Positions 1 through 9,851 of a stretch of 43,245 nucleotides of DNA are shown piece by piece. Made by a program: the position numbers and the translations under genes. The stretch lies in assembly GCA_937958645.1 (NCBI GenBank), contig CALGNI010000008.1, positions 1 to 43,245 of the forward strand, in the 5' to 3' direction. Source of the DNA: Candidatus Absconditabacterales bacterium (GTDB lineage Bacteria; Patescibacteriota; Gracilibacteria; Absconditabacterales; Absconditicoccaceae). Position 1 is the first letter of the stretch. Each line of letters opens with the position of its first letter. The notes beneath the pieces were generated by a model, which had not been told where the DNA came from, ran no database searches, and worked only from the letters and a program-made list of their open reading frames with translations.

Positions 1-2
1 CA

Positions 3-179
3 AGAGAATATGAAAAGCTGCAATTATGTAGAATAGTCCAAATGATCTACCCTTATTATACTCAATACAAGGAGTTACCTATCAAAACTCACGAAAAGGA
101 GGAAAACTGAGTTATGCACCCCAAAAGTATTGATTCGTCAAGAGTTACTTTATTTACTCTCATTATCAAATTACAATAA
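3..179 (+). CDS. C-terminal end of an unrecognised protein (partial)
   Basis: The frame is open from the window edge to TAA at 177-179 if the UGA near 111 is read as Gly. It encodes about 58 residues rich in Lys, Tyr and Ile. I do not recognise a family, and a degraded gene is possible. The next gene starts 126 bases later behind its own promoter, so the two are probably not co-transcribed. Confidence 0.3.
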
Positions 180-182
180 TGA

Positions 183-211
183 TTGACTTTTCGTGTAAAA
201 TAAAGTATAGT
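183..211 (+). promoter_or_regulatory. sigma-70-type promoter for the zinc-finger gene
   Basis: TTGACT at 183-188 and TATAGT at 206-211 are separated by 17 bases. This implies a 5' leader of about 90 AT-rich bases before the ATG at 306. Confidence 0.6.
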
Positions 212-305
212 ACATTACATCATTAAATATATATAAAAATAATTCATATTCAGAAAAAATTCTTTCTGTAGAAAAAATAAATCACATAACAATAAAAATT
301 TAACT

Positions 306-914
306 ATGACAGAAATTCAAACAAAAGAAACCTGTACCAAATGCCTAGGCGCTGGCACCGTGGCAAATACAAAAAGCCTCCTCTACTTTTTTGATACTGA
401 AAAACATTGCTGGAAGTGCAATGGGAAAGGAAAAATCTCAATACCTCCGATTTTTACTACTAAGATTATCCAAGGAAATACTCTTATTACTCTCATTGGC
501 CAAGCTCACAAGAGAAGTACAATCGAGGAATTGGAAATGGAAACTGAGACTTTTTACAAAAAGCATCGAAGCAAAAACGATATTCCTTCTTTCCCTCATT
601 TCGAGGTCGAAATTCTCAATGCAGATGCAAAGTTCTTTAAGACCAAAAGAATTAGACACCGTAGAAGTGAAAAAATTAAACTCCATGTACACTCAGTAAT
701 GGATAAGAAGTTTATGCGCTGGACTGGTGATTTACCTTCACTTGAAGTTACCCAAAAAAAATGGGAAACCTGGTGTCAAGGATCAGCGTGGTCATACTGG
801 AAATTCAATCAAGGAGAAAGTTCTTATGACTTTGCCCAAATCATGGGTGAAAAATTTGAACAGGCATTGAAGGAAGCTGACATTTTGTTAGCACCACCAG
901 TGTTAAATCTATAA
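306..914 (+). CDS. DnaJ-type zinc-finger (CxxCxGxG) protein, 202 aa
   Basis: The N-terminal 45 residues carry two CxxCxGxG motifs (CTKCLGAG near residue 10 and CWKCNGKG near residue 36). This is the zinc-binding module of the DnaJ Cys-rich domain. There is no J domain and the remaining ~150 residues are charged and unrecognised, so this is not a DnaJ chaperone; a zinc-ribbon accessory protein is the safest description. All ten or so glycines use GGN codons and there is no in-frame UGA, unlike most genes in the window. It has its own promoter and terminator. Function is unknown. Confidence 0.8.
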   Translation: MTEIQTKETCTKCLGAGTVANTKSLLYFFDTEKHCWKCNGKGKISIPPIFTTKIIQGNTLITLIGQAHKRSTIEELEMETETFYKKHRSKNDIPSFPHFEVEILNADAKFFKTKRIRHRRSEKIKLHVHSVMDKKFMRWTGDLPSLEVTQKKWETWCQGSAWSYWKFNQGESSYDFAQIMGEKFEQALKEADILLAPPVLNL

Positions 915-920
915 TAAACT

Positions 921-957
921 AAAAAAAGGCTTAGGAGTTTATCCCTAAGCCTTTTTA
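921..957. terminator. bidirectional intrinsic terminator
   Basis: A 10-bp stem (AAGGCTTAGG with CCTAAGCCTT) has an A-run on one side and a T-run on the other. It can end both the + strand zinc-finger gene and the convergent hisS gene, whose stop is at 968. Confidence 0.85.
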
Positions 958-967
958 CTTCTTACGT

Positions 968-2143
968 TTACAATAAAATCACATTCTCCTTCCCAATCCC
1001 TTTCTTTCCTGCATACTCTATCGCCTTACTATCAGTTTGTACTTTCATTCCTATTAGTACATTTTTTCATTCATTTCTTAGTTCTTGAGCCTTTTTCATT
1101 ACTTCAGTCTCCTTTCCTTCTTCCAACACAGGAACATAGTATCTCTGTTGCCTTAAGGCATCAGGGATTAATTTCCAGCTTTCCAAAAATAGTTTCATAG
1201 GCTCATCTCCGGGAGCAAATCATACAGCCGGGATTGCTTCTTTTACCCCAAAAATATCTGCCAATCCATTATACCTCCCTCAGCCAAACAATGCTCTACT
1301 ATTTTCTGGATGCTTATCAAATACCTCGAATACCATTCCATCATAATAGTCAAATCCTCTCATGAGTGATGGCTTGATCTTGATAGTGTCTTGGTATCCT
1401 AATGCATGCATGGCATCAACAATTTGATTGATCTGCTGTGATCATGCTCCTTCCAATGCATCACTTTTCATAAACTGCACGATAGCTTCTATTTGCATAC
1501 CATCACATCATTTTTCAATCAACACCTTTTCAAAATCTTCTTGAGAAAGCTTATCCCATTTATCCATCGTTCTCACTGCTTCTTTTCTTAGATCAGCATC
1601 CATAGACAAAGCATCCAAAAATCAATCTACCACACGACGGTCGTTTACATGAAGTTCAAACTGCTCGCTCGTTGCACCAAAAGCCTTCATGAGTTCACAA
1701 GCCATTTGAAGCACTTCAATATCAGCACTGACTGACTCAGAACCAAAGATATCAACATTACACTGCCAAAACTCTCTATTTCTTCCTCTTTGAGGACGTT
1801 CATTACGATAAAAATTAGCTATAGAAAACCATCTGATGGGCTTGGTATACTCACGCTGATACTTGGAGATCATACGGGTAACGGTTGGCGTCATCTCAGG
1901 ACGAAGCGCAAGGTCTGAGATCTCACCGTTTCTATTGGTGATTTTGGTGAGTTCTGTCCCTCAGACATCTTCACCAGATTTTGCTTCTCGAATTGCCGAT
2001 GGTTCCACCAAAGGTCCAAGATATTCGTCATAAGCAAATGATTCACACACTGTTCTCCAGGTATCGAAAATATATTTTCTTATACGAAACTCTTCTGGTT
2101 TTCGATCAGCAGTTCCTTTGGGTGGGTTTAGGTTGAGGGTCAT
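968..2143 (-). CDS. hisS: Histidyl-tRNA synthetase
   Basis: Charges tRNA-His with histidine in the cytoplasm (class II aminoacyl-tRNA synthetase). With UGA as Gly the frame is continuous for 391 aa, slightly shorter than the usual ~420. Class II motif 2 (FYRNERPQRGRNREF) is near residues 111-125. The HisRS signature RGFDYYDGMVFE is near residue 260 and GGGRYNGL follows near 281. UGA codons appear at several Gly positions, for example after residues SGEDV and RRVVD. The ATG overlaps the stop of the upstream HEPN-like gene in a TAATG arrangement, so translation is probably coupled. Confidence 0.95.
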
Positions 2144-2769
2144 TAGTTTTTGAAGTAATATTCAATAAAATCGATTATTTTCTTTACATCTGCGAATACA
2201 GAAGTTATCTCTTCGTTAGAGTATACAAAATTGTCACTTGTATGATAATGAATATTGTTGCGAACTTTTCTGATTGAATGAAGCGTTTCTTTAATATCCT
2301 TTGGATAAAGTTTTGCTTTACTTCAAAGTTCAATTAGATCATTGAAAACTATCTTTTCACTAAATCACTCTCGTTTAGTAATTTTATGTCACCAGATAAT
2401 AACTTCATTATTGTCTATTTCATGTATTTTCTTCTGTGATTGTATAACTTTCTTTGATAGTGCTTTATTTCTAATTAGTTCTCTCTGTATCTTATTTCAT
2501 CAAACTTGTGCAGCATCAATCATCGCCCATAAACATGATTCTGTAATCGCTCATACATGAATAATAATACTCAAAGCGCTCATGCTTTTTTGCTCTACAT
2601 TAATTTTTTTGTTACTCATTAAACCATTCAAAAAGACTAAGTGAGCCATTGCTAATTTGCACTTTGACGCAATTGTATGATATCAAGCTTTTTCCAAAAA
2701 CAAAAAACGATCTTTTACCTCACTAGTCTCCGGTATAAGTACTGTTATTTTTTTACTCTTCATAGACAT
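2143..2769 (-). CDS. HEPN-like hypothetical protein upstream of hisS, 208 aa
   Basis: A continuous frame (UGA = Gly) runs from an MSMKSKK start to TAA at 2143-2145. Near the C-terminus is the segment RKVRNNIHYH, matching the R-x4-6-H motif of HEPN-type helical domains (RNNIHYH), within an alpha-helical context. The stop shares one base with the hisS ATG, so the two genes are likely co-translated. A second in-frame ATG at 2763 is an alternative start; neither has a clear Shine-Dalgarno sequence. HEPN domains are often RNases or nucleotide-binding modules, but only the motif supports that here. Confidence 0.65.
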
Positions 2770-2823
2770 AAATCATAACAAAACACATGGATCAAACAAG
2801 AAATCATATACACTGAGTTTGAT

Positions 2824-3039
2824 CTACTTCGATGGTAACGGTGTAAAATCTCAAGCTTCGACTAATCATGCAAGCTCATGTTCACCATTATCTCTTAGGT
2901 ACTTTCACAAATCAAAATCAGATGCCTTTCAGAACTTCTGACCAAAGGCCTCTTCAATTCTCTTCATCAGTAAATCAGATTCTTTTTTTGATCAACTTCA
3001 ATTTCTCTTTTTTGCAATTTGAGTAATTGAATTTCACAT
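2824..3039 (-). CDS. Small hypothetical protein, 71 aa
   Basis: Starts MGNSITQIAKKRNG and ends at TAG, with five UGA-encoded Gly, which supports real coding use of code 25. It is basic at the N-terminus and carries a helical middle (SDLLMKRIEEAFG). No family recognised. It is the first gene of the cluster leading to the HEPN-like gene (54-base gap) and hisS. Confidence 0.55.
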
Positions 3040-3137
3040 GACACAATAAGAAGAAATAAATTATTTACAGAACTATAATGGAAACAATTAGGAAATACAA
3101 GAAAAGACTCATGAAAAAACAAAGAAAAATAAGCTTA

Positions 3138-3210
3138 GGGAACCTCTGAAAAATTAAAGAATTGAAAAGGATTTTTATTATTTTCGATTATTTCATTTTT
3201 CACGGCTCCT
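3138..3210. repeat. Short MITE-like element (~73 bp), copy 1
   Basis: Imperfect terminal inverted repeats (GGAACCTCTGAAAAAT, and AGGAGCCGTGAAAAAT on the other strand). It directly abuts the longer MITE at 3212, and the same pairing recurs at 4763-4834. Confidence 0.55.
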
Positions 3211-3211
3211 C

Positions 3212-3470
3212 GAGGAAGCTTAAATGAATACCGTCGAAGCAAGCTTCTCGGTATTCTTTCTTCGAAATAAGCCAATTCATTTTTTGCTCATGTTCATGAA
3301 ATGTAATTATAGTAAGTAGACTATAAATTTACATGATAGAAATAAAGCGAAGCGTTTTCTATTCGTCTAGATTTAAGTCATTTACTTCGTAGTCTCTAGA
3401 TACAACATTATTCAATTTTATAATCTAGAGACTATATTTCTTAAAATATAAGCTATTTCAGAGCTTCCTT
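3212..3470. repeat. MITE-like inverted-repeat element, copy A, with a nested insertion
   Basis: Ends are GAGGAAGCT and AGCTTCCTT. Inside is a strong hairpin built from GAATACCG and CGGTATTC. Compared with copy B (4836-4967) it carries an extra ~125 bp at about 3310-3434. That insert ends in an inverted repeat (TAGTCTCTAGAT and ATCTAGAGACTA) and appears flanked by TA. The right end supplies the TAA stop of the mazG-like gene at 3469. Confidence 0.75.
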
Positions 3471-3816
3471 AGATCTTACTCGTCAACTTTTCATTATCTT
3501 TATGCCTATCTTTATCACGCGTTGATCTCTTATTCATTCAAGCATCTCGATGTTCTTGTACGTCTATTCATGTCTGATTAGCTATACAAGTGAGCACAAA
3601 CAAGATATCAGCAATCTCTCATCATAGTTCTTCTTTCACATTATCTGGCTCTTTTCATTTTTTTCGAGACTGCTCTCCATATTCTCTTACCATTACTCTA
3701 GCTAGTTCACCTACTTCTTCAGTAAGTTGCGCCATATTAGTCATTTTATGAAAATATGTCACTCAGATATCTTGTATCCATTTATCTACTTCTGTTTGGA
3801 GTTTTTTAAAGGTCAT
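3469..3816 (-). CDS. MazG-like nucleotide pyrophosphohydrolase, copy 1
   Basis: All-alpha NTP pyrophosphohydrolase of the MazG/YpjD size class, 115 aa, expected to hydrolyse (d)NTPs to NMP and PPi. The metal-binding pattern is present as LTEEVGELARV (residues ~32-42) and EIADILFVL (~67-75). It is about 70% identical by eye to copy 2 (4966-5307). Its start lies inside the 3' end of the DNPH1-like gene. The last three codons and stop (SKI-stop) run into the MITE terminus. Confidence 0.85.
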
Positions 3817-4214
3817 TTTTTGAAATAAGCATCTAAAGAATTCTTAATATCATCAATTCCGTCATGATGAATAAGGGTGATATGTGGATTACCTGAAATC
3901 ATCGCACTTGGTCTCTTTCACGAGCTTTCATCAAATAAACATAGAACTGGTTTTCACAAACTCTCTGCAATTCATAACTCATATCATACTCACATACTCG
4001 TTTGAGTAATTTCTGCAACGATAAGATCAGACTCTTTTAGCCAAGCGATATCTGCATCATATATCTCAGTATCAGCAATATCAAAATTCAAATCTGGATC
4101 AGCAATGTGCTCAGTAAGCACGGTTCCATACTGTTTCAAATGAGAAATTATTTGGAGATAGAGCCCTCTATCATCTCTTCATCATCTAATTGATCAGGCG
4201 AAGTAGATTTTCAT
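3786..4214 (-). CDS. DNPH1/RCL-like 2'-deoxynucleoside 5'-phosphate N-hydrolase (nucleoside deoxyribosyltransferase fold)
   Basis: The start MKIYFAGSIRGGRDDR carries the phosphate-loop pattern of the nucleoside 2-deoxyribosyltransferase superfamily. YDADIAWLKESDLIVAEI and GVGYELGIAESLGKPVLCLF match the RCL/DNPH1 branch, which cleaves the N-glycosidic bond of dNMPs. Length is 142 aa. Several motif glycines, including GVGYELG, are UGA-encoded. In the standard code it would end at a UGA overlapping the mazG ATG; in code 25 it continues to TAG at 3786, giving a 31-base overlap with mazG. With MazG (dNTP to dNMP) this could form a two-step nucleotide-clearing route; that link is inference. Confidence 0.8.
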
Positions 4215-4229
4215 AAGTATAATAATAAA

Positions 4230-4724
4230 TTAAAGAGTACGGTCATCTTCTGCTTGATACTGCTGTATCGCATCTAGTGCATTACAGTTAGAAGTAGCTG
4301 AATCGAAATTTTCTATAATGGATTGCTTAATTCTATGACAATGGAATACTTCATCTTGTCACATAAACAATACCACATGTGAAATCGGTCTTCATCAATT
4401 CTCATACTTCTTATTCTGAAGAAATAACAAATCTCATGCTTGGGGAGTTGATGTTCTAACAAAATTAGCCTTATTGTTATCAATCATTAATTTTGGCATA
4501 TTACCTATCCATGAGTAAGGCAAAATAAACTTCTCACTTAAGGCTGAATACAGAATCCATCTAATCGAAGAAACACAATTTCCTAACTTAGGCAGTATAT
4601 CTAAATCATGAAGTAAATCTGTTGTCTTTTGAAATTCACAAACTCAAACCAAACTCTTTGCAGAATCATGTAAAGCCTCTTTATCTATATCCACATTTGA
4701 TATACGAAGAACATCAATTTCCAT
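4230..4724 (-). CDS. NlpC/P60-like cysteine hydrolase, 164 aa
   Basis: The layout fits the NlpC/P60 (CHAP-like) papain fold. There is a Cys in GNCVSSIRW near residue 48, PQAGDLLFL near 99, and ISHVVLFMG with a candidate catalytic His near 119, followed by VFHC. No signal peptide is visible, so it may act in the cytoplasm or be exported another way. It is first in a three-gene run with the DNPH1-like and mazG genes (15-base gap). The family assignment rests on motif order only. Confidence 0.6.
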
Positions 4725-4762
4725 AACAAAATATACAATTTAAATCTCATTCATCAACTTAT

Positions 4763-4834
4763 GGAACCTCTGAAAAATTAAAGAATTGAAAAGAATTTTT
4801 ATTATTTTTAATTATTTCATTTTTCACGGTTCCT
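4763..4834. repeat. Short MITE-like element, copy 2
   Basis: Nearly identical to 3138-3210, with the same terminal inverted repeats and the same junction to the longer MITE. Confidence 0.55.
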
Positions 4835-4835
4835 C

Positions 4836-4967
4836 GAGGAAGCTTAAATGAATACCGTCGAAGCAAGCTTCTCGGTATTCTTTCTTCGAAATAAGCCAAT
4901 TCATTTTTTGCTCATGTTCATGAAATGTAATTATTTCTTAAAACATAAGCTATTTCAGAGCTTCCTT
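4836..4967. repeat. MITE-like inverted-repeat element, copy B (uninterrupted)
   Basis: A 132-bp element with ends GAGGAAGCT and AGCTTCCTT and the GAATACCG hairpin. It is in the same orientation as copy A. Its right end forms the stop codon of the second mazG-like gene at 4966-4968, as copy A does for the first. Confidence 0.8.
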
Positions 4968-5307
4968 AGATCTTACTCGTCAACTTTTCATTAGCTTTAT
5001 GCCTGTCCTTATCTCTTCCATTTCTCTTATCCATTCATCTTTTCCATGCAGCTTCTAGATCTACTCAGGTTTGGTTTGCGATACAGGTGAGTACAAAAAG
5101 CACATCAGCCAATTCATCACCAAGTTCTTGAGTTGGATCCTCAGGTTTCTTTCCCTTTTTTCGACTTTGTTCCCCATACTCTCTTACCATCACTCTTGCT
5201 ACTTCTCACACTTCTTCGGTGAGTTGTGCGCAGTTCGTCATTTCATCAAAGTATGTTACTCACACCGTTTTTATCCAATCATCTACTTCTTTTTGGAGGT
5301 TTTTCAT
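4966..5307 (-). CDS. MazG-like nucleotide pyrophosphohydrolase, copy 2
   Basis: 113 aa. The metal-binding segments are LTEEVGEVARV and ELADVLFVL. The closest relative in the window is the 3469-3816 gene; the C-terminal sequence NEKLTSKI and the MITE junction are identical, so the pair probably arose by duplicating a [MITE-mazG] unit. UGA encodes Gly in VGVTYF, EEVGE and elsewhere. Expected role is removal of non-canonical or surplus dNTPs. Confidence 0.85.
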
Positions 5308-5395
5308 GGTTTAATTCTCATCATGAGATAAAATAAACGTTTTTCTTCATTTTATGAGCTTATTTAAGAGTATTTGAATTAGGATAATCAGCTAT

Positions 5396-5908
5396 TTAAT
5401 CAAGACGCAATTTTCAGGGGTTATTTTCAATTTGTTTAGCGAATCTCTTGCTTAATACATGATGGAGTATAGCTTCTATGGATCACCTAAGTGAGATTCG
5501 ATTATCTGAAGTATCTGTCATGGGTGGAGCTAATTCACCGATAACTTTATCTCGTTGAATTTCAGATGAAAGTGCTTTTTGATCTTCTCAAAGAGGTATT
5601 CTTGATGTAAGGGATTCTTGCCCATCAGGACTCATCACCTGAATACTTAAAGTTTTTCATTTAATTATCGTTGCCAATACTCAAAACTCATCCTTTATCG
5701 TCATGCAAGGAACAGGATTTCAATCAACTTTAAATACACAAGTCACCTTTCACAAAAATCATCATGAAAAAAATTCTGTTTCAAGAATTTCATTCAATTC
5801 ATAAACAACTCACTCTTGATCCAAACTATAAATCTTTGGCGCAAGAGGTCAACGTTCTTGAGATAGATCTGCTACTAGCATAGTAAAAGAATTATCACTC
5901 ATACACAT
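5396..5908 (-). CDS. Hypothetical protein, 170 aa
   Basis: Open frame from MCMSDNSFTMLV to TAA, with many UGA-encoded Gly. Mixed alpha/beta composition, no membrane segment or recognised motif. The preferred start is at 5908; a second ATG two codons in is possible. It lies between two mazG-like genes on the same strand, so it may share their transcript. No function assigned. Confidence 0.6.
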
Positions 5909-5952
5909 TCATTCTTGCTAAAATTATTTTTTCATAGATATCTTTACATTAG

Positions 5953-6276
5953 TTACATTCATCGCTTTTTCTTGATCTTTTCAATCTTTGCACCTAATGC
6001 ACCATTCAAATCAATATCTAAGGCTACTCATATCATGGAAGTAGCAATAATTACATCAGCAATTTCATCTTCTAAATCACTTAGATTGAATTCCCCTTTA
6101 GCATTACGTTGCCTCCCCTGATATTTCATGACTTGTTCAGCAAGTTCTCCGACTTCCTCAGTGATTTTTGTCATATTCATCAAGAGATCCACGTCTTCTG
6201 AGCTGTTGTTGCCAAACTTTTCATTATGAAATGCTTGAAAAGATTTTAGGAAATGTTGGAGATCAGAAAATTGCAT
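5953..6276 (-). CDS. MazG-like NTP pyrophosphohydrolase, third and divergent
   Basis: 107 aa. ITEEVGELAEQVMKYQG and LEDEIADVIIATSMIGVALDIDL carry the acidic residues that bind Mg in the MazG fold. It differs clearly from the other two copies and resembles the short dimeric MazG type. It lies 28 bases downstream of proS on the same strand, so it is probably co-transcribed with it. Confidence 0.8.
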
Positions 6277-6304
6277 CTAATTATTATATTTGAAGATAAA
6301 AGAC

Positions 6305-7822
<1,518 letters not shown>

Positions 7823-7910
7823 ATCTTATAAAGTAAATACCTACTTTTACCTATCTCAACACAAAAAGAAACAAAAAATCGCTGTATATACAGCAATATT
7901 TACTTATTTC

Positions 7911-7938
7911 TTGCAAAATAAATATTTTTAGTTATATT
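7911..7938 (+). promoter_or_regulatory. Promoter for candidate small RNA
   Basis: TTGCAA at 7911-7916 and TATATT at 7933-7938, 16 bases apart, lie just upstream of the structured region ending at 8011. Confidence 0.45.
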
Positions 7939-7944
7939 GTAATT

Positions 7945-8011
7945 AGTAAAGAAACATCCGGTAGGCTGAAAAAGGCTCAACGAGGGAATAGACCCTGACG
8001 GATGTTTTTTT
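7945..8011 (+). ncRNA. Candidate structured small RNA with intrinsic terminator
   Basis: An outer stem AACATCCG (7953-7960) with CGGATGTT (7999-8006) encloses two possible short hairpins: GGCU/GGCU, with G-U pairs around GAAAAA, and AGGG/CCCT around AATAGA. A run of seven T follows. The shape is a three-way junction rather than a plain terminator hairpin, and it has its own promoter. There is no + strand gene just upstream to terminate. I could not match it to a known riboswitch or RNA family. Confidence 0.5.
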
Positions 8012-8057
8012 AGTTATGAAGAAAACTAGTTTTGGGATTTTTTTCCAATCTTTTTCA

Positions 8058-8086
8058 TAAAAAAGGTCGCTCATACGAGCGATTTT
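8058..8086 (-). terminator. Intrinsic terminator of the rpoD block
   Basis: Stem TCGCTC/GAGCGA with a 4-base loop, followed on the - strand by a run of six T. It lies just beyond the stop of the last gene in the long co-directional cluster. T-runs on both sides could make it bidirectional. Confidence 0.75.
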
Positions 8087-8090
8087 ACAA

Positions 8091-8549
8091 CTATAATTCT
8101 TGAATTTCAGTCAACAACGCATCTACATCTTCAATCAGCTTAGCATAGTCAAGCTCGACTTCATATGGCTCATAACCTATATCAAGACGAGTCCTTCAAA
8201 CTCATGAGATCGAGCGACTTCAACGAAGACTTGGAATAAGGTGCATATATGCTTGACGGAGTCTCCAGTATCTTTCTTTTGAAACTGCATCAAGATGTTT
8301 ACCACTTGCTCAATTCAAAAAATCCTCTATGAGGTAAAGATCTTGTGCCGAAATTTTCTCCATTTCAGTCTTTGATTGATCTTCATTAAGATATTCTTTT
8401 TGCTGTTCAAATATATTTTTAAGTTCAAGCAATCTTGCTCATACATAAAGATCAATGTTATCTCTTATCTCTTGTGCGTGGTTTTTTATAATTTCACTGC
8501 GATAAGTTATCCCCTTATATTCATTTGGGTGAGATTTTGGTGTATTCAT
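8091..8549 (-). CDS. Hypothetical protein downstream of rpoD, 152 aa
   Basis: Begins MNTPKSHPNEYKG, three bases after the rpoD stop. Largely helical and charged, with no membrane segment. UGA encodes Gly in the segment around LRGSRSISGVGRTRLD. No family recognised. The tight spacing suggests co-expression with the sigma factor, and the terminator at 8058-8086 follows it. Confidence 0.65.
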
Positions 8550-8552
8550 AGC

Positions 8553-9803
8553 CTACATATCCAAATTAAACAATTCATCTTCATCGTTGGTTTCCTTCAT
8601 CTTTTTCTTCTTTCTTGTTTTTCTACTCCCCATTTGATTAAATCTTGCGATTTCGTCTTCAAGACCAAGGAGTTTTTGGAGTCCTTCATGTTCTTTGAGT
8701 TTCTGTAATACCTTTTGCTCGATCTGTCTTACACGCTCACGAGTTACGTTAAATTCTGCACCTACTTGCTCGAGTGTATACTTAGGACCATCGATACCGT
8801 ATCTCATCTTGATGATTTTTGCTTCTCTTTCGTCAAGCATATCAAGGATATATTCAAGATTGTCTTTGATCATCTCTTTTTCTACATGTTGGTCAGGTCT
8901 TAGGGTTGATTCATCAGCAAGCAGATCTCATAGACTGTCTTTCCCATCATCCCCTACTTCTGCATCCAAGGAAACATTCCCAAAAATAACTTCTTCCAAT
9001 TTTTTGATTTTTTTGATCGGGAACCCTAATTCTTTCGCGACTTCTTTTGCTGTAGGCTGCCTTCAAAGCGATTGAAAGAGATTTTGTGAGGCTTTGTTGT
9101 ATGCATTGATTTCATCGATAAGATGCACGGGGATACGCACATTTTTCGTCATATCAGCGATAGCTTTGGTGATAGATTGCTTAATCCATCGAGTCGCATA
9201 GGTAGAGAATTTGAAATCTTTATCTGGGTCAAACTTTTCTATTGCCTTGATCAATCAGGTATTTCCTTCCTGAATTAGATCCAAAAATGACAATCTAGAA
9301 CCAAGAAACTTCTTAGCAATAGAAATTACCAATCTCAAGTTCGAAGCGATCAATTTTTTTCTCGCTCTATCTTCATTTTCACCGTATCTAATAGCATAAG
9401 CTAACTCTTTTTCTTCATCTGCAGTGAGCAGCGGTATTTTTGATATTTCATTAAAATACAACTTGATGAAATCTTTATATTGTTTGTCGTTGATTGTATA
9501 ACTCGACTCATATAGCGAGACCTTTCCAAGTTTCGTTTCTTCTTTCTTCTCTTTCATCTCTTTGATCAAGATATCTTCAATCGTTTCGATCTTGATACTT
9601 AATTTATCTGCAAGATCATAAAATCTTTCAAGTATCTCTACTTGTTTATCGATATCATCAATCGCGGACAAAATTTCATCCTCAGTAATATACCCTTCTT
9701 CGAATCATTTTCTCAATAAGGTTTGCATCTGGGAGTTTAAGTCCTTGATATCATCAAGTAACTTGTCCCAAAGTGCTGCTTTTGCATTAGAAATTCATGC
9801 CAT
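8553..9803 (-). CDS. rpoD: RNA polymerase primary sigma factor (sigma-70/RpoD)
   Basis: Directs RNA polymerase to -35/-10 promoters. 416 aa. A short region 1.1-like segment ([12 protein letters not shown], residues ~35-46) is followed by region 1.2 ([14 protein letters not shown]). Region 2 contains [28 protein letters not shown] and [13 protein letters not shown]. Region 3 has [11 protein letters not shown]. Region 4 includes the helix-turn-helix [21 protein letters not shown] near residues 342-362. The C-terminus has a Lys-rich tail. The consensus -10/-35 boxes seen elsewhere in the window fit a standard housekeeping sigma. Confidence 0.97.
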
Positions 9804-9851
9804 ACAGGGATTCCATAAAGTGATAAATTTATTATGTATGTAGTTTTGTAA

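Noticed and set aside
5915-6121. + strand 68-codon frame
   Set aside because: It is antisense to the third mazG-like gene, whose motifs are clear.
7945-8011. tRNA, 4.5S RNA or known riboswitch
   Set aside because: It has no acceptor/T-loop pattern and no SRP GGAA-loop consensus, and I could not fit it to glycine, fluoride, preQ1 or guanidine riboswitch consensus.
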